Shown here one piece after another: positions 35,999 to 44,104 of a stretch of DNA of 64,000 nucleotides (positions within the stretch are counted from its first letter, which is position 1; every line of letters starts with the position of its first letter). Position numbers and translations under genes: made by a program. The DNA is from Kribbella sp. NBC_00382 (GTDB taxonomy: Bacteria; Actinomycetota; Actinomycetes; Propionibacteriales; Kribbellaceae), in assembly GCF_036067295.1 (NCBI RefSeq), contig NZ_CP107954.1:310001-374000 (forward strand), given 5' to 3'. Below the pieces are notes generated by a model that searched no databases, was not told the DNA's origin, and worked only from the letters and a program-made list of their open reading frames with translations.

Positions 35999-36342
35999 GC
36001 CTGCCAGTCGCCGACGCCGTTCCAGGTGCTTTGCAGCGTGTGGACTTCCTGCGGGATCCAGTCGGCGACCAGCTCGTACGCGTCACGCATCGCCCCGATC
36101 CCGCCTGCCTCGTTGAGAATCCCCCCGATCTCCCGAGCCCGGCGGTGACCCGCCGTACCTTCCCTGAAGGCAGTCGCCTGCCCCAACCCCACCAACTCAC
36201 GAACCAACGGCGGCAAATCCTCCAACGGAGCACGCCGAGCCCGTCGAGCCTGCTCTTCCTTCTCGTTGTACGCCCGCAGGTGCTTGAGGTCCCGGAGATC
36301 CTTCTTACTCAACCCCGGCCCACGCCGCCACCGCTCGAACAT
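35995..36342 (-). CDS. Hypothetical protein (115 aa)
   Basis: A 115-aa soluble protein with a highly basic N-terminal helix (WRRGPGLSKKDLRDLKHLRA) and a helical C-terminus rich in Trp. No family recognised. It overlaps the stop of the molybdopterin oxidoreductase gene tail-to-tail. Confidence 0.65.
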   Translation of the reverse strand: MFERWRRGPGLSKKDLRDLKHLRAYNEKEEQARRARRAPLEDLPPLVRELVGLGQATAFREGTAGHRRAREIGGILNEAGGIGAMRDAYELVADWIPQEVHTLQSTWNGVGDWQA

Positions 36343-36582
36343 AAACCCTCCAGCTCACCCGGCCCGCACCGCTCGGATAACCAGCATCCCGCACCCCGAC
36401 GCTTCCCGCCTCAACCAACCCACCCCTCTCAACACGCCCACGCCTCCTCCCGCCGCTAGCACCTTGTTGTACCGCTGGCAGGAAGCATCACGTCAGCGGC
36501 GCAATAAGCCGATAGCCAGCCGAGCGAACCCTCGCTCCGCACGGGCTCAGCCGCTGCAGCCGGGACCATCTGTTGCTGATGG

Positions 36583-36622
36583 CAAGAGGTCCCGCTCGCG
36601 GGTTCGCGAGCGGGACCTCTTG
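36583..36622. terminator. Strong intrinsic terminator
   Basis: An 18-bp perfect inverted repeat with a 4-nt loop, 10 bp beyond the stop of the (-) MMPL gene. It also faces the 115-aa gene region, where no other feature was seen between 36343 and 36582. Confidence 0.9.
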
Positions 36623-36632
36623 GGGTGGGGGT

Positions 36633-38825
36633 TTAGCCGACGGGGGTTAGTTCCCGTTCGGGTTCGGGGGTGGGGATGGTGGCGTGCTTGGCCTGCTTGC
36701 CTCGGAGCCACTTGGGGGCCCACCAGTTGGCGTCGCCCAGGAGGGTCATGATGCTGGGGAGGACTACGGCTCGGATGATGGTGGCGTCGATGAGGATTGC
36801 CACCGCCAGGCCTACGCCCAGCTGCTTCATGTCCAGGGTGCTCAGGGTGGCGAAGACTGCGAAGACGCCGATCATGACGGCGGCCGCGCTGGTCACCACG
36901 CCTGCGGAGCCGGTGATGCCATCGGCAACTGCTTGCTTGGTGGGGACTCCCCGGAGTACCGACTCGCGGATTCGGCTGACTACGAAGACGTGGTAGTCCA
37001 TGGAGAGGCCGAAGAGGACCACGAAGAGGAACAGCGGCAGCCAGGAGACGACTGCTCCGTTGGAGCGGAAGTCCAACAGGCCCTCGGCCCAGGTGTTCTG
37101 GAAGACGGCTGTTACTACGCCGTATGCCGCGCCGGCGCTCAGCAGGTTGAGACCGATGGCGGTGATGGCGACGACCACAGACCGGAAGGTGATCATCATG
37201 ACGATCATCGTCAGCAGCAGGACGAAGCCGATCACCAGTGGGAGTTTCGCCCGGGTGTGCGCGGCGTAGTCGACATCAGCCGCCACGAACCCGCCGACCG
37301 CGTACTCGACGCCCGGCACCTTGCCGAAGGTCTCCGGCATCAGTTCCTTGCGCAGCTTGGTCAGCGAATCACGCGCCTGCTGACTTCCACCCTCGTACGG
37401 CGTAGCGACCTCGAAGACCGTCACCCTGCCGTCGGCCGAGACCTTCGGCTCTTCCAGACCGTCCTGCGCGAACAGCTTGTCCGACTGCGTCCGCTTGATC
37501 AGATCGGCGAAGGCTGCCTTCACCGCGGGCTGCTGGTTGGCAGGCGCCCGTACTGCGACCTCGTGGCTGGTCCCCGTGCTCGGGAAGGCCACCGTCAGCC
37601 GGTCGTACGCCTTCATCACCGCCGTGTCGCGCGGCAGATCCTCCGTACCAGGGAACTTCAGCGTCATACCGAGTGCAGGCGAGGCCACCGCGAGCAGAGC
37701 GGTCACAGCAACCAGAAGCGTGGCGATCGGGTGCTTCAGGGCCGGCTTGAGCACGGTCGGCCAGAAGCGCGGCTGCGACTTGTTCGCGGTCAGGCGCCAC
37801 AGCAGCGGGATGCGCGGGCGGTCCACCCAGCGGCCGAGCTTCGCGAGGATCGCGGGGAGCACGGTCAGCGAGCCGACCACCGCGACGGCGACCACGAGGA
37901 TCGAGCCGACGGCGAAGGACGAGAAGACGGCGTCGCGAGCCAGGAACAGCCCGGCCATCGAGATGATGACGGCGGTACCGGAGACCACGACCGCGTGACC
38001 GGAGGTCGCTGCCGCGATCTCGACCGCGTCGACGTGACCGCGGCCCTTGGCGCGTTCTTCTCGTTCGCGGCGGAGGTAGAAGAGTGAGTAGTCGACGCCG
38101 ACCGCCATACCGATCAGCAGGATGACGCTGTTGACCGCGTCGACCGCAGGTACGAGCTGTGACGCGGCCGCGGCTAATCCGATCGCGGCGGCGACGGCTG
38201 ACAGCGCGAGCAGCAGCGGTACCGCAGCGGCGATCAGTGCGCCGAACGCGATCAGCAGGATGATCAGGGTCACCGGCAGGCTGAAGATCTCGGCCCGCTG
38301 GAAGTCCTTGCCGAGCGTCTCGTTCAGCGCCTTGTCGATGGACTCGCCGCCGACCTCCTCGACCCGCAGGCCCGGGAAGTCCTGCTGGACCTTGGCGGTC
38401 GTGTCGAGCAGCGGCTGGACCCGGTTGTCGTCGTCGCCGTCCTTCAGCGTGACCTGGACGATCAGCGCGTCCTTCTTCGGCGACAGGGTGGGCTTGGCGA
38501 CCTCCGCGACCCCACCGAGGGCGCGCATTCGCTCAGTCACCACGCCGGCGACCTTGTTCGCCTCCGCCTGGTCGAGTTGTCCCGAGTGCGGCGTGATCAG
38601 CACGCTCTCGACGTCGTGGTCAGGGAAGTTGCCGGACTTGACGATGTTGTCGGCGCGGGTGACCTCGCCGATGTCGCCCTCGTTGCTCGACTCCTTGGTC
38701 CCGGTCAGATTGCCGAGCGCGAAACACGCCACGACTACGACCACCCACATGGCGATCGCGCGCCACGGATGGGTGGCACTCCAGCGTGCGGCCCGCACCG
38801 TGAGTTGTCCCCTGGAAGTGGACAT
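36633..38825 (-). CDS. MMPL-family transporter
   Basis: A 730-aa RND-type membrane protein with two sets of about six membrane helices, each preceded by an extracytoplasmic loop. GVDYSLFYLRREREERA and the second-half FGLSMDYHVFVVSRIRE are the MMPL signatures carrying the proton-relay Asp-Tyr pairs. It probably exports lipids or hydrophobic drugs. AGGAACC precedes the ATG. No regulator is adjacent. Confidence 0.9.
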   Translation of the reverse strand: MSTSRGQLTVRAARWSATHPWRAIAMWVVVVVACFALGNLTGTKESSNEGDIGEVTRADNIVKSGNFPDHDVESVLITPHSGQLDQAEANKVAGVVTERMRALGGVAEVAKPTLSPKKDALIVQVTLKDGDDDNRVQPLLDTTAKVQQDFPGLRVEEVGGESIDKALNETLGKDFQRAEIFSLPVTLIILLIAFGALIAAAVPLLLALSAVAAAIGLAAAASQLVPAVDAVNSVILLIGMAVGVDYSLFYLRREREERAKGRGHVDAVEIAAATSGHAVVVSGTAVIISMAGLFLARDAVFSSFAVGSILVVAVAVVGSLTVLPAILAKLGRWVDRPRIPLLWRLTANKSQPRFWPTVLKPALKHPIATLLVAVTALLAVASPALGMTLKFPGTEDLPRDTAVMKAYDRLTVAFPSTGTSHEVAVRAPANQQPAVKAAFADLIKRTQSDKLFAQDGLEEPKVSADGRVTVFEVATPYEGGSQQARDSLTKLRKELMPETFGKVPGVEYAVGGFVAADVDYAAHTRAKLPLVIGFVLLLTMIVMMITFRSVVVAITAIGLNLLSAGAAYGVVTAVFQNTWAEGLLDFRSNGAVVSWLPLFLFVVLFGLSMDYHVFVVSRIRESVLRGVPTKQAVADGITGSAGVVTSAAAVMIGVFAVFATLSTLDMKQLGVGLAVAILIDATIIRAVVLPSIMTLLGDANWWAPKWLRGKQAKHATIPTPEPERELTPVG

Positions 38826-39183
38826 GGTGGTTCCTACCCCTCTGCGCCCGCCTCTGGACGCACCCTCCCAGCCCGGCCCGACGCCGTCTGCTGGCTACGC
38901 CTCTCAGCATTCGTTAAGCCGGGCACCCGCCACCATGCAGGAAGCCACCGACTCCACCCTGGTGCCAGCCCCACCCCACCCTGGGCTCAGGACGTTCCCG
39001 TACTAAGTACGAGTGGCGGGCTATGTCGTACCACCTGACGGAACGTGGTGGTAACCAGACCCAGCGTGCGACCACCCGCTCAAGCGGTCGGTCGGCGAGC
39101 CGTTCTACCCCCGGCTCACCCCTGGGGGTGATCCCTCAGTACTACCGAACGCGGAGCGCCTGGCGTACCGGCGTACGGGGTGG
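38826..39183. other. Intergenic stretch without recognised features
   Basis: About 360 bp between the MMPL start and the metallopeptidase stop. Only short hairpins of 7 bp or less were seen (for example 39029-39053). Confidence 0.5.
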
Positions 39184-39720
39184 TCAGAAGTCCTCTAGGT
39201 CGAGGGTGGAGGCGGCGGAGATGCCCTCTAGGTAGCCCTCGGCGCGTTCGGCTTTGGGGTAGCGGTGGACCAGCTCCCAGAACGCTGCGTTGTGGGACGG
39301 CTCCACCAGGTGGGCGAGCTCGTGGACCAGGACGTAGTCCACGACCCAGGCCGGCATCGACTGCAAACGGGTCGACAAACGGATGGATCGGTCGGCCGGA
39401 GTGCAGGATCCCCACCGTCGATTTTGGTTCGAAACCCACCTCACGGACGCAGGTTCGGGCACTTCTGGGAGGTGCCGACACGCGAGATCGTGTGCTCTGG
39501 CCAACAATTTTTCGTCCGACACGCGGGATTTGCTGCGCTGCTTCTCGAGCCGCTGGAGCATGGTTTCGACCCAGCGCGCCTCCTCGGCGGCGGACAGCCG
39601 ATCGGGCATCAGGACGATCACCCGCTCGCCGTCCCGGTAGGCGCTGACGGTCCGCTTGCGCCGCTTGCTGCGACGGATGTCCACATAGGGCGGGATCGGG
39701 CGCGGTGGAGAGTCGGCCAT
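39184..39720 (-). CDS. YgjP/SprT-like zinc metallopeptidase
   Basis: A 178-aa protein of the YgjP-type (M48-like) family. The zinc site is VHELAHLVEPSHNAAFW (HExxH plus a distal His), preceded by the typical NRRWGSCT. Neighbouring ABC1 kinase and UvrD2 genes make it part of the actinobacterial block around Rv3196-Rv3198. Substrate unknown. Confidence 0.87.
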   Translation of the reverse strand: MADSPPRPIPPYVDIRRSKRRKRTVSAYRDGERVIVLMPDRLSAAEEARWVETMLQRLEKQRSKSRVSDEKLLARAHDLACRHLPEVPEPASVRWVSNQNRRWGSCTPADRSIRLSTRLQSMPAWVVDYVLVHELAHLVEPSHNAAFWELVHRYPKAERAEGYLEGISAASTLDLEDF

Positions 39721-39756
39721 GACTCAGACCGTACCGCCTGAATCCCCCAACTTTCT

Positions 39757-39912
39757 TCTGTCCACATCCTGTGAATTGACGTTTCCGCAGGTCAGACCCC
39801 AGTTGGCGAATCGGTGGACGCTGGTTGTTCACATCCTGTTCCCCCGCTCGTCCACAGTGTCGACCGGCGCGCCCCACAGCTTGCACACAGGTTTATCCAC
39901 AGGGGTGGACAA
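39757..39912. promoter_or_regulatory. Cluster of DnaA-box-like 9-mers
   Basis: Six 9-mers resembling the DnaA box (TTRTCCACA) lie within 156 bp: 39758-39766 (1 mismatch), 39825-39833 (1), 39848-39856 (1), 39881-39889 (2), 39893-39901 (exact TTATCCACA) and 39904-39912 on the other strand (1). They occupy the 505-bp gap between the metallopeptidase and the zinc-ribbon gene, where no credible protein is encoded. Confidence 0.6.
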
Positions 39913-40225
39913 CCCGGACTTGTCAGCGCGGCCGGCACCTCCTAGCGTCAGGTCCAACAGGCTCCCGGACCGCCTCCGGGGCCACTCGGAGGGGAAGCCG
40001 AGTGGTTCCGAAGGCGGACAACCGGGAGCCTGTTCCGCGTCGCCGAAGACCACGGAAAGCGATTTCCAAGCGGCACGCGGAGCGGGAGATGGACTTGAGC
40101 CACTCTCAGCCTGCCGTAGGGTGAATCCCGATTGGGCCGAACGGCCTACGGCAGGACGGTCTGCCGAAAGCATCCACGACGGCCGGGCAAAGCCTCGGCT
40201 GGTATCAAGCAAGGAGAGGGCCCTC

Positions 40226-40384
40226 ATGGCAGAGACCTGGAGCGGCGAGTTCTACTGCGTCAAGTGCAAGGCCAAGCGCACCGCCGACGGCGAGGTCAAG
40301 GTCAACGACAAGGGCACGCGCATGGCCAAGGCCAAGTGCCCCGAGTGCGGTACGAACCTGAACCGGATCCTCGGCAAGGCCTGA
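40226..40384 (+). CDS. Small zinc-ribbon protein (DUF5679-like)
   Basis: A 52-aa protein with two CxxC pairs (YCVKCK and CPECGTN) forming a zinc ribbon around a Lys-rich centre. This small, highly conserved protein is widespread in Actinobacteria. AAGGAGAGGG precedes the ATG. Function unknown. Confidence 0.9.
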   Translation: MAETWSGEFYCVKCKAKRTADGEVKVNDKGTRMAKAKCPECGTNLNRILGKA

Positions 40385-40515
40385 CGCACCAAGTCGTGGG
40401 GGCGGCGGTGCGACCTTCGGGTCCACCTCCGCCCCTCCGTCGTTAGTCAACCTTCACGTCCTGTGATCCGACTCGCGGTGCCCCCGCTGGGGTTCCGCTT
40501 GGGTGACCGGACAGA

Positions 40516-41847
40516 ATGGGGAGCGTGTCCGACCTCCCCCGCAAAGCCCTCAGCCGCACCGCCAAGCTGGCCAGCCTGCCACTGGGTGCCGCCGGGCGCG
40601 CGACCGTCGGGCTGGGCAAGCGGATCGGCGGCGCGCCGGCCGAGACGGTGATGGCCGAGTTCCAGCGCCGGACTGCCGACCAGCTGTTCTCCGTCCTGGG
40701 TGAGCTCAAGGGCGGCGCGATGAAGTTCGGGCAGATGCTGAGCCTGATGGAGTCGGCGATGCCCGAGGAGTTCGCGGCGCCGTACCGGGCCGCGCTGACC
40801 AAGCTGCAGGACTCCGCGCCACCGATGCCGGCCTCGACCGTGCACACGATCCTGTCCCGCGAGCTGGGTAAACGCTGGCGCGACCGGTTCCAGGAGTTCG
40901 ACGACTTGCCCGCGGCGGCCGCGTCGATCGGCCAGGTGCATCGCGGCATCCTGAAGGACGGCCGCGAGGTCGCGGTCAAACTCCAGTACCCGGGCGCCGC
41001 CGAGGCGTTGCGGGCGGACCTCAAGCAACTCGGCCGCTTCGCCCGTACGTTCGGTGCACTCGTCCCCGGCGTCGACATGAAGCCGCTCGTCGCGGAGCTG
41101 CAGGAGCGGATCGGCGAGGAGCTCGACTACGACCGCGAGGCGCAGGCCCAGCAGCAGTACGCCGATGCCTTCAAGGACCATGACGAGTTCGTCGTGCCAC
41201 GCGTCATCAAGCACTCCCCCACGGTCATCGTGTCCGAGTGGATCGAGGGCAAGCCGCTCTCGAAGGTGATCACCGACGGTACGAAGGAAGAGCGGGACGA
41301 GATCGGGCTGAAGTACGTCCGGTTCATGTTCAGCGGGCCGCGACTGGCCGGGCTGCTGCACTCGGACCCGCATCCCGGCAACTTCCGGGTGATGCCCGAC
41401 GGGCGGCTCGGGGTGGTCGACTTCGGGCTCTGCGCGCGACTGCCTGACGGGCTGCCGCCGGCGATCGGGCGGCTGTTGCGGATCTCGCTCCAGGGCGACG
41501 GCAACGCCGTGCTGGAGGGGTTGCGCGCGGAGGGCTTCATCAAGCCGCGGATGGACATCGACCCGGACCAGCTGATGGATTACCTGGCGCCGTTCGCCGA
41601 GCCGGCCCGCGAGGAGTACTTCCAGTTCAACCGGGCGTGGATGCGGGCGCAGGCGAACCGGACGAGCGACTTCCGCTCCCCGAACGCGACGATGGGGCTC
41701 AAGATCAACCTGCCGCCGTCGTACCTGCTGATCCACCGGGTCTGGATCGGGGGCATCGCGGTGCTCTCCCAGCTGGACACCGAGGCGCCGTTCCGGTCGG
41801 TGCTCGAGGAGTTCCTGCCGGGCTTCAGCGAGGCCGACGCGCTCTAG
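40516..41847 (+). CDS. ABC1/AarF (UbiB-like) atypical kinase
   Basis: A 443-aa protein of the ABC1 family. The KxGQ motif appears as MKFGQMLSLM, the Ala-rich loop as PAAAASIGQVHRG, the nucleotide Lys as VAVKLQYPG, and the metal and catalytic residues as LHSDPHPGNF and VVDFGLCARL. Rv3197, its likely counterpart, lies next to whiB7 in M. tuberculosis and has been linked to intrinsic macrolide tolerance. A GTG three codons in (40525) is an alternative start. Confidence 0.9.
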   Translation: MGSVSDLPRKALSRTAKLASLPLGAAGRATVGLGKRIGGAPAETVMAEFQRRTADQLFSVLGELKGGAMKFGQMLSLMESAMPEEFAAPYRAALTKLQDSAPPMPASTVHTILSRELGKRWRDRFQEFDDLPAAAASIGQVHRGILKDGREVAVKLQYPGAAEALRADLKQLGRFARTFGALVPGVDMKPLVAELQERIGEELDYDREAQAQQQYADAFKDHDEFVVPRVIKHSPTVIVSEWIEGKPLSKVITDGTKEERDEIGLKYVRFMFSGPRLAGLLHSDPHPGNFRVMPDGRLGVVDFGLCARLPDGLPPAIGRLLRISLQGDGNAVLEGLRAEGFIKPRMDIDPDQLMDYLAPFAEPAREEYFQFNRAWMRAQANRTSDFRSPNATMGLKINLPPSYLLIHRVWIGGIAVLSQLDTEAPFRSVLEEFLPGFSEADAL

Positions 41848-41861
41848 CTTCAGCGGTCGGC

Positions 41862-41891
41862 GCCGGCCGTCACCACGCCGGCCGTCACCAC
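41862..41891. repeat. 15-bp perfect tandem duplication
   Basis: The 15-mer GCCGGCCGTCACCAC occurs twice head-to-tail (41862-41876 and 41877-41891). It spans the stop codon of the following (-) small gene and so duplicates the local TGGTGA context. Confidence 0.9.
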
Positions 41892-42052
41892 CAGGCGCTG
41901 TCGAGCTTCCCCTCGATGCTGCGGACGTTCTCGCGCGCGCAGCGGTCGCAGTACAGGAGCTTGCGGCCGTTCTCGACCGAGGTCACCCAGGTCAGCGGCA
42001 GGTCCTCGGTCGGTGCTTGCGTGCCGCACAACGCGCAGCTCGGGTTGGTCAT
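41885..42052 (-). CDS. Small zinc-finger protein (55 aa)
   Basis: A 55-aa protein with two CxxC pairs (CALCG near the start and YCDRCARENV near residue 35) and a C-terminal Trp-Trp, consistent with a zinc ribbon. It is divergent from the Nudix gene at 42085 with a 32-bp gap. The ribosome site is weak. Similar short zinc proteins occur beside Nudix genes in other Actinobacteria. Function unknown. Confidence 0.75.
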   Translation of the reverse strand: MTNPSCALCGTQAPTEDLPLTWVTSVENGRKLLYCDRCARENVRSIEGKLDSAWW

Positions 42053-42084
42053 AGGACCAATTCTGCACCCGTAGGCTCGCGGTC

Positions 42085-42627
42085 ATGCGATGGCATATCC
42101 ATGGAGAGACCGAGGCCTGGGGGAACCCGTGGCTGAGCGTTCGCAAGCTCGATGTCGAGCAGCCGGACGGAGAGCGGATCGATTACCACGCGGTCCGGTT
42201 GAAGCACGTCGCGGCGGCGGTCGTCACCGATGACGAGGGCCGTGTGCTGTTGATGTGGCGGCACCGGTTTCTCACCGATCGGTGGGCGTGGGAGCTACCG
42301 ATGGGGTTGATCGAGCCGGATGAGTCACCGGCCGAGGCGGCTGCTCGCGAGGTCGAGGAGGAGACCGGGTGGCGGGTCAGCGGGTTGGAGGAGCTCGTGT
42401 ACTCCGAACCCGCCGCCGGAATCATGGATTCGGCGCATCACGTCTTCCGCGCCACGTCAGCGGTACGAATCGGTGAGCCCACCGAGCGGAACGAGTCGGA
42501 CCGGATCGAGTGGATCCCGCTGACCGACGTACCGGCGATGATCGCCCGGCGCGAAATCGTCAGTGGGATCACTCTGGTGGGCCTACAACAAGCTTTGTTG
42601 CAGAGAACTGCTTCTGCAGGAGACTGA
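42085..42627 (+). CDS. Nudix hydrolase, ADP-ribose pyrophosphatase-like
   Basis: A 180-aa protein with a complete Nudix box (GLIEPDESPAEAAAREVEEE followed by TGW) and upstream WRHRFLTDRWAWELP, typical of ADP-sugar pyrophosphatases. A 15-bp terminator hairpin follows. Divergent from the 55-aa zinc protein. Confidence 0.88.
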   Translation: MRWHIHGETEAWGNPWLSVRKLDVEQPDGERIDYHAVRLKHVAAAVVTDDEGRVLLMWRHRFLTDRWAWELPMGLIEPDESPAEAAAREVEEETGWRVSGLEELVYSEPAAGIMDSAHHVFRATSAVRIGEPTERNESDRIEWIPLTDVPAMIARREIVSGITLVGLQQALLQRTASAGD

Positions 42628-42683
42628 GCGTGCCACGATCCGTGCGCTTCGGCGCACCTGGCCTAGAAAGCCGCTTGGACGTG

Positions 42684-42718
42684 CCGAGAGGCGGCATCCG
42701 CTAGATGCCGCCTCTCGG
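42684..42718 (+). terminator. Terminator after the Nudix gene
   Basis: A 15-bp perfect stem (42684-42698 with 42704-42718) and a 5-nt loop. Confidence 0.85.
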
Positions 42719-42746
42719 GGTGTCAGCTTCGGTGGTGCAGTTCGGG

Positions 42747-42787
42747 GCCGGCGCGCTGTGCTGGAGATTGGCTCCTAGCGCGCCGGC
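42747..42787 (-). terminator. Hairpin after the 61-aa gene
   Basis: An 11-bp GC-only stem with a 19-nt loop, 13 bp downstream of the (-) gene stop. Confidence 0.5.
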
Positions 42788-42800
42788 GACCGGGGGTGGA

Positions 42801-42986
42801 TCAGACCATACGGGCGAGGGTGAGGCGTGCCTTTGCACTGGCCCTCTCCGCGCGCCGCGTGGCCCGCTCGGCCTGCTTCTGCGCCTTGGCGAGCTGGGTC
42901 GCCAGACGGAAGCGCCGGTTCTGCTCGGCGTCGATCAGGATCGATCGACAATGAGCACGGGCGAGATCTTCTTGAAGTAAATGCAT
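42801..42986 (-). CDS. Small basic helical protein (61 aa)
   Basis: A 61-aa protein: MHLLQEDLARAH followed by an Arg/Lys/Ala-rich amphipathic helix that may form a coiled coil. AGGAGAG precedes the ATG at 42986. It lies 81 bp downstream of whiB7 on the same strand and might share its transcript. Small proteins of this look recur in Actinobacteria; function unknown. Confidence 0.7.
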   Translation of the reverse strand: MHLLQEDLARAHCRSILIDAEQNRRFRLATQLAKAQKQAERATRRAERASAKARLTLARMV

Positions 42987-43067
42987 TTCAACTCTCCTGG
43001 GTGAAGTCTGGGTCTTCATAGCTGTGAGTCTCGATTCGGGATGGATGGAGTCGTCTGGCAGGAGTTG

Positions 43068-43355
43068 TCAGGCTGCGGTCACGGTGTCGCACTTGCGTGG
43101 ACGTCCGCGGGGCCGCTTGCGAGCGACCACCACACCCTGGACGAACAGCTGGCCTCCCCACACTCCCCACGGCTCGGAGCGCTCGAGCGCTCCGGCCAGG
43201 CACTCGGCCTGGAGCGGGCAGGTGTTGCACAGAGACTTTGCGTACTCGACGTCCGCCGGCGATTCGGCGAAGAAGAGTTCTGGCGCGTAGGACCGACAGG
43301 GCAGGTCCTGCGACGTTGCAACCTCGGTGAAGGCATCGAGGAAGCTAACGCTCAT
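43068..43355 (-). CDS. whiB7: WhiB7 transcriptional activator
   Basis: A 95-aa WhiB-family protein. The four Fe-S cysteines are Cys20, Cys43, Cys46 and Cys52. The GVWGG turn is at about 64-68. The basic AT-hook RGRPRK at 83-88 identifies WhiB7 (WblC) rather than other WhiB proteins. WhiB7 binds the primary sigma factor and an AT-rich site upstream of -35 to activate antibiotic-resistance genes and itself. AGGAGG lies 8 nt before the ATG; a GTG three codons upstream overlaps this ribosome site and is unlikely. The roughly 440-nt leader carries a uORF and a terminator. It sits between the ABC1 kinase and uvrD2, as in mycobacteria. Confidence 0.95.
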   Translation of the reverse strand: MSVSFLDAFTEVATSQDLPCRSYAPELFFAESPADVEYAKSLCNTCPLQAECLAGALERSEPWGVWGGQLFVQGVVVARKRPRGRPRKCDTVTAA

Positions 43356-43440
43356 TCCGGTCACCTCCTAGTGACTGTCTTGCTGTAGTTCTCTTGCTGT
43401 CTTCGACGGCCACCGGTTGGTGCCGCCAAACTCTTGGGAC

Positions 43441-43483
43441 AAACAAAAGGGCCGCGGGACCCTGGTTAGGGTTCCGCGGCCTT
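43441..43483 (-). terminator. whiB7 leader terminator (attenuator)
   Basis: On (-), a 14-bp stem with one A-C mismatch (43470-43483 with 43452-43465) and a 4-nt loop is followed by CTTTTGTTTGT, the best U-tract in the window. It lies between the uORF and whiB7, so it would stop whiB7 transcription unless its folding is prevented. Confidence 0.9.
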
Positions 43484-43543
43484 GGAGGTGCCGGCTGACA
43501 TTTGGTGTCAGACCGGTGGACTCCATGCTCGAGAACCCTGACC
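43466..43543 (-). promoter_or_regulatory. Putative antiterminator helix of the whiB7 leader
   Basis: RNA from 43543-43532 (GGUCAGGGUUCU, inside the end of the uORF) can pair with RNA from 43477-43466 (GGAACCCUAACC, the loop and distal left arm of the terminator). This gives 12 positions with one C-A mismatch and one terminal U-G pair. The two structures exclude each other. Confidence 0.65.
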
Positions 43544-43708
43544 GCCGTACTTCGCATCGCCGACAGCTCCGCCCTTGATCGCGGTGTTGTCATTGGCGAG
43601 CACCACAACGGTCTCGACGTGCAGACGCGACGACAGGGCGGCACCCTGGATCTGGGCGCACGGCAGCGCGACGCTGACGCCGTTCGGCTTCATCGTGATG
43701 TTGACCAT
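43508..43708 (-). CDS. Upstream ORF in the whiB7 leader
   Basis: A 66-codon ORF starting at ATG 43708 (or TTG 43714) with GAGGAGG just upstream. It ends 24 nt before the terminator stem. The product (MVNITMKPNGVSVALPC...) resembles no protein family I know. Its position suits a translation sensor: a ribosome finishing it would cover the antiterminator arm, whereas one stalled early would leave that arm free. Whether the peptide itself matters is unknown. Confidence 0.7.
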   Translation of the reverse strand: MVNITMKPNGVSVALPCAQIQGAALSSRLHVETVVVLANDNTAIKGGAVGDAKYGGQGSRAWSPPV

Positions 43709-43799
43709 TTCCAAGGCACCTCCTCTCGTTGTGGCGAAGTGAGCGGCAAGCTCATCGCTATGGTTTGAAGTTTTCGGCCAGCCCTCGACCGCAGAAAGA

Positions 43800-43839
43800 A
43801 CAGTACGCCGACCTCACCGGAGGCCGCAAACTATTTAAT
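43800..43839 (-). promoter_or_regulatory. Putative whiB7 promoter
   Basis: On (-): TTGCGG (43829-43824) and TACTGT (43805-43800) separated by 18 bp. An AT-rich block, ATTAAATAGT, lies directly upstream of -35 (43839-43830), the arrangement known for WhiB7-activated promoters. It would give a leader of about 440 nt. Confidence 0.6.
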
Positions 43840-44104
43840 CCAGGTTTTCGAAGTTGGCCGGAAGTTGCCGCCTGTCCGGCGGAAACTCGCTGCCCAGCCA
43901 CCGGTCCGGCACGCTCCGGCGCACTCCTGACACCCTCCGAGATCGTTGCCCGTGGCCACTAGATGCCACCTGCCGATCCGTCGTCTGCCAGCAGCAGAAA
44001 AACCTGCTCCTCGAGTGTCGCCGCGCGCGGCCAACCCTGCAACGGCTTTTCCACTTGTGGCAGTCCGCGCTGCCCCGAAGGCCAGGTAGTTGAAGGCTGG
44101 ACAG

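Noticed and set aside
39719..40384. 221-codon (+) ORF ending with the zinc-ribbon protein
   Set aside because: The part before 40226 has no family resemblance and runs through the DnaA-box cluster; the 40226 ATG has an excellent ribosome site.
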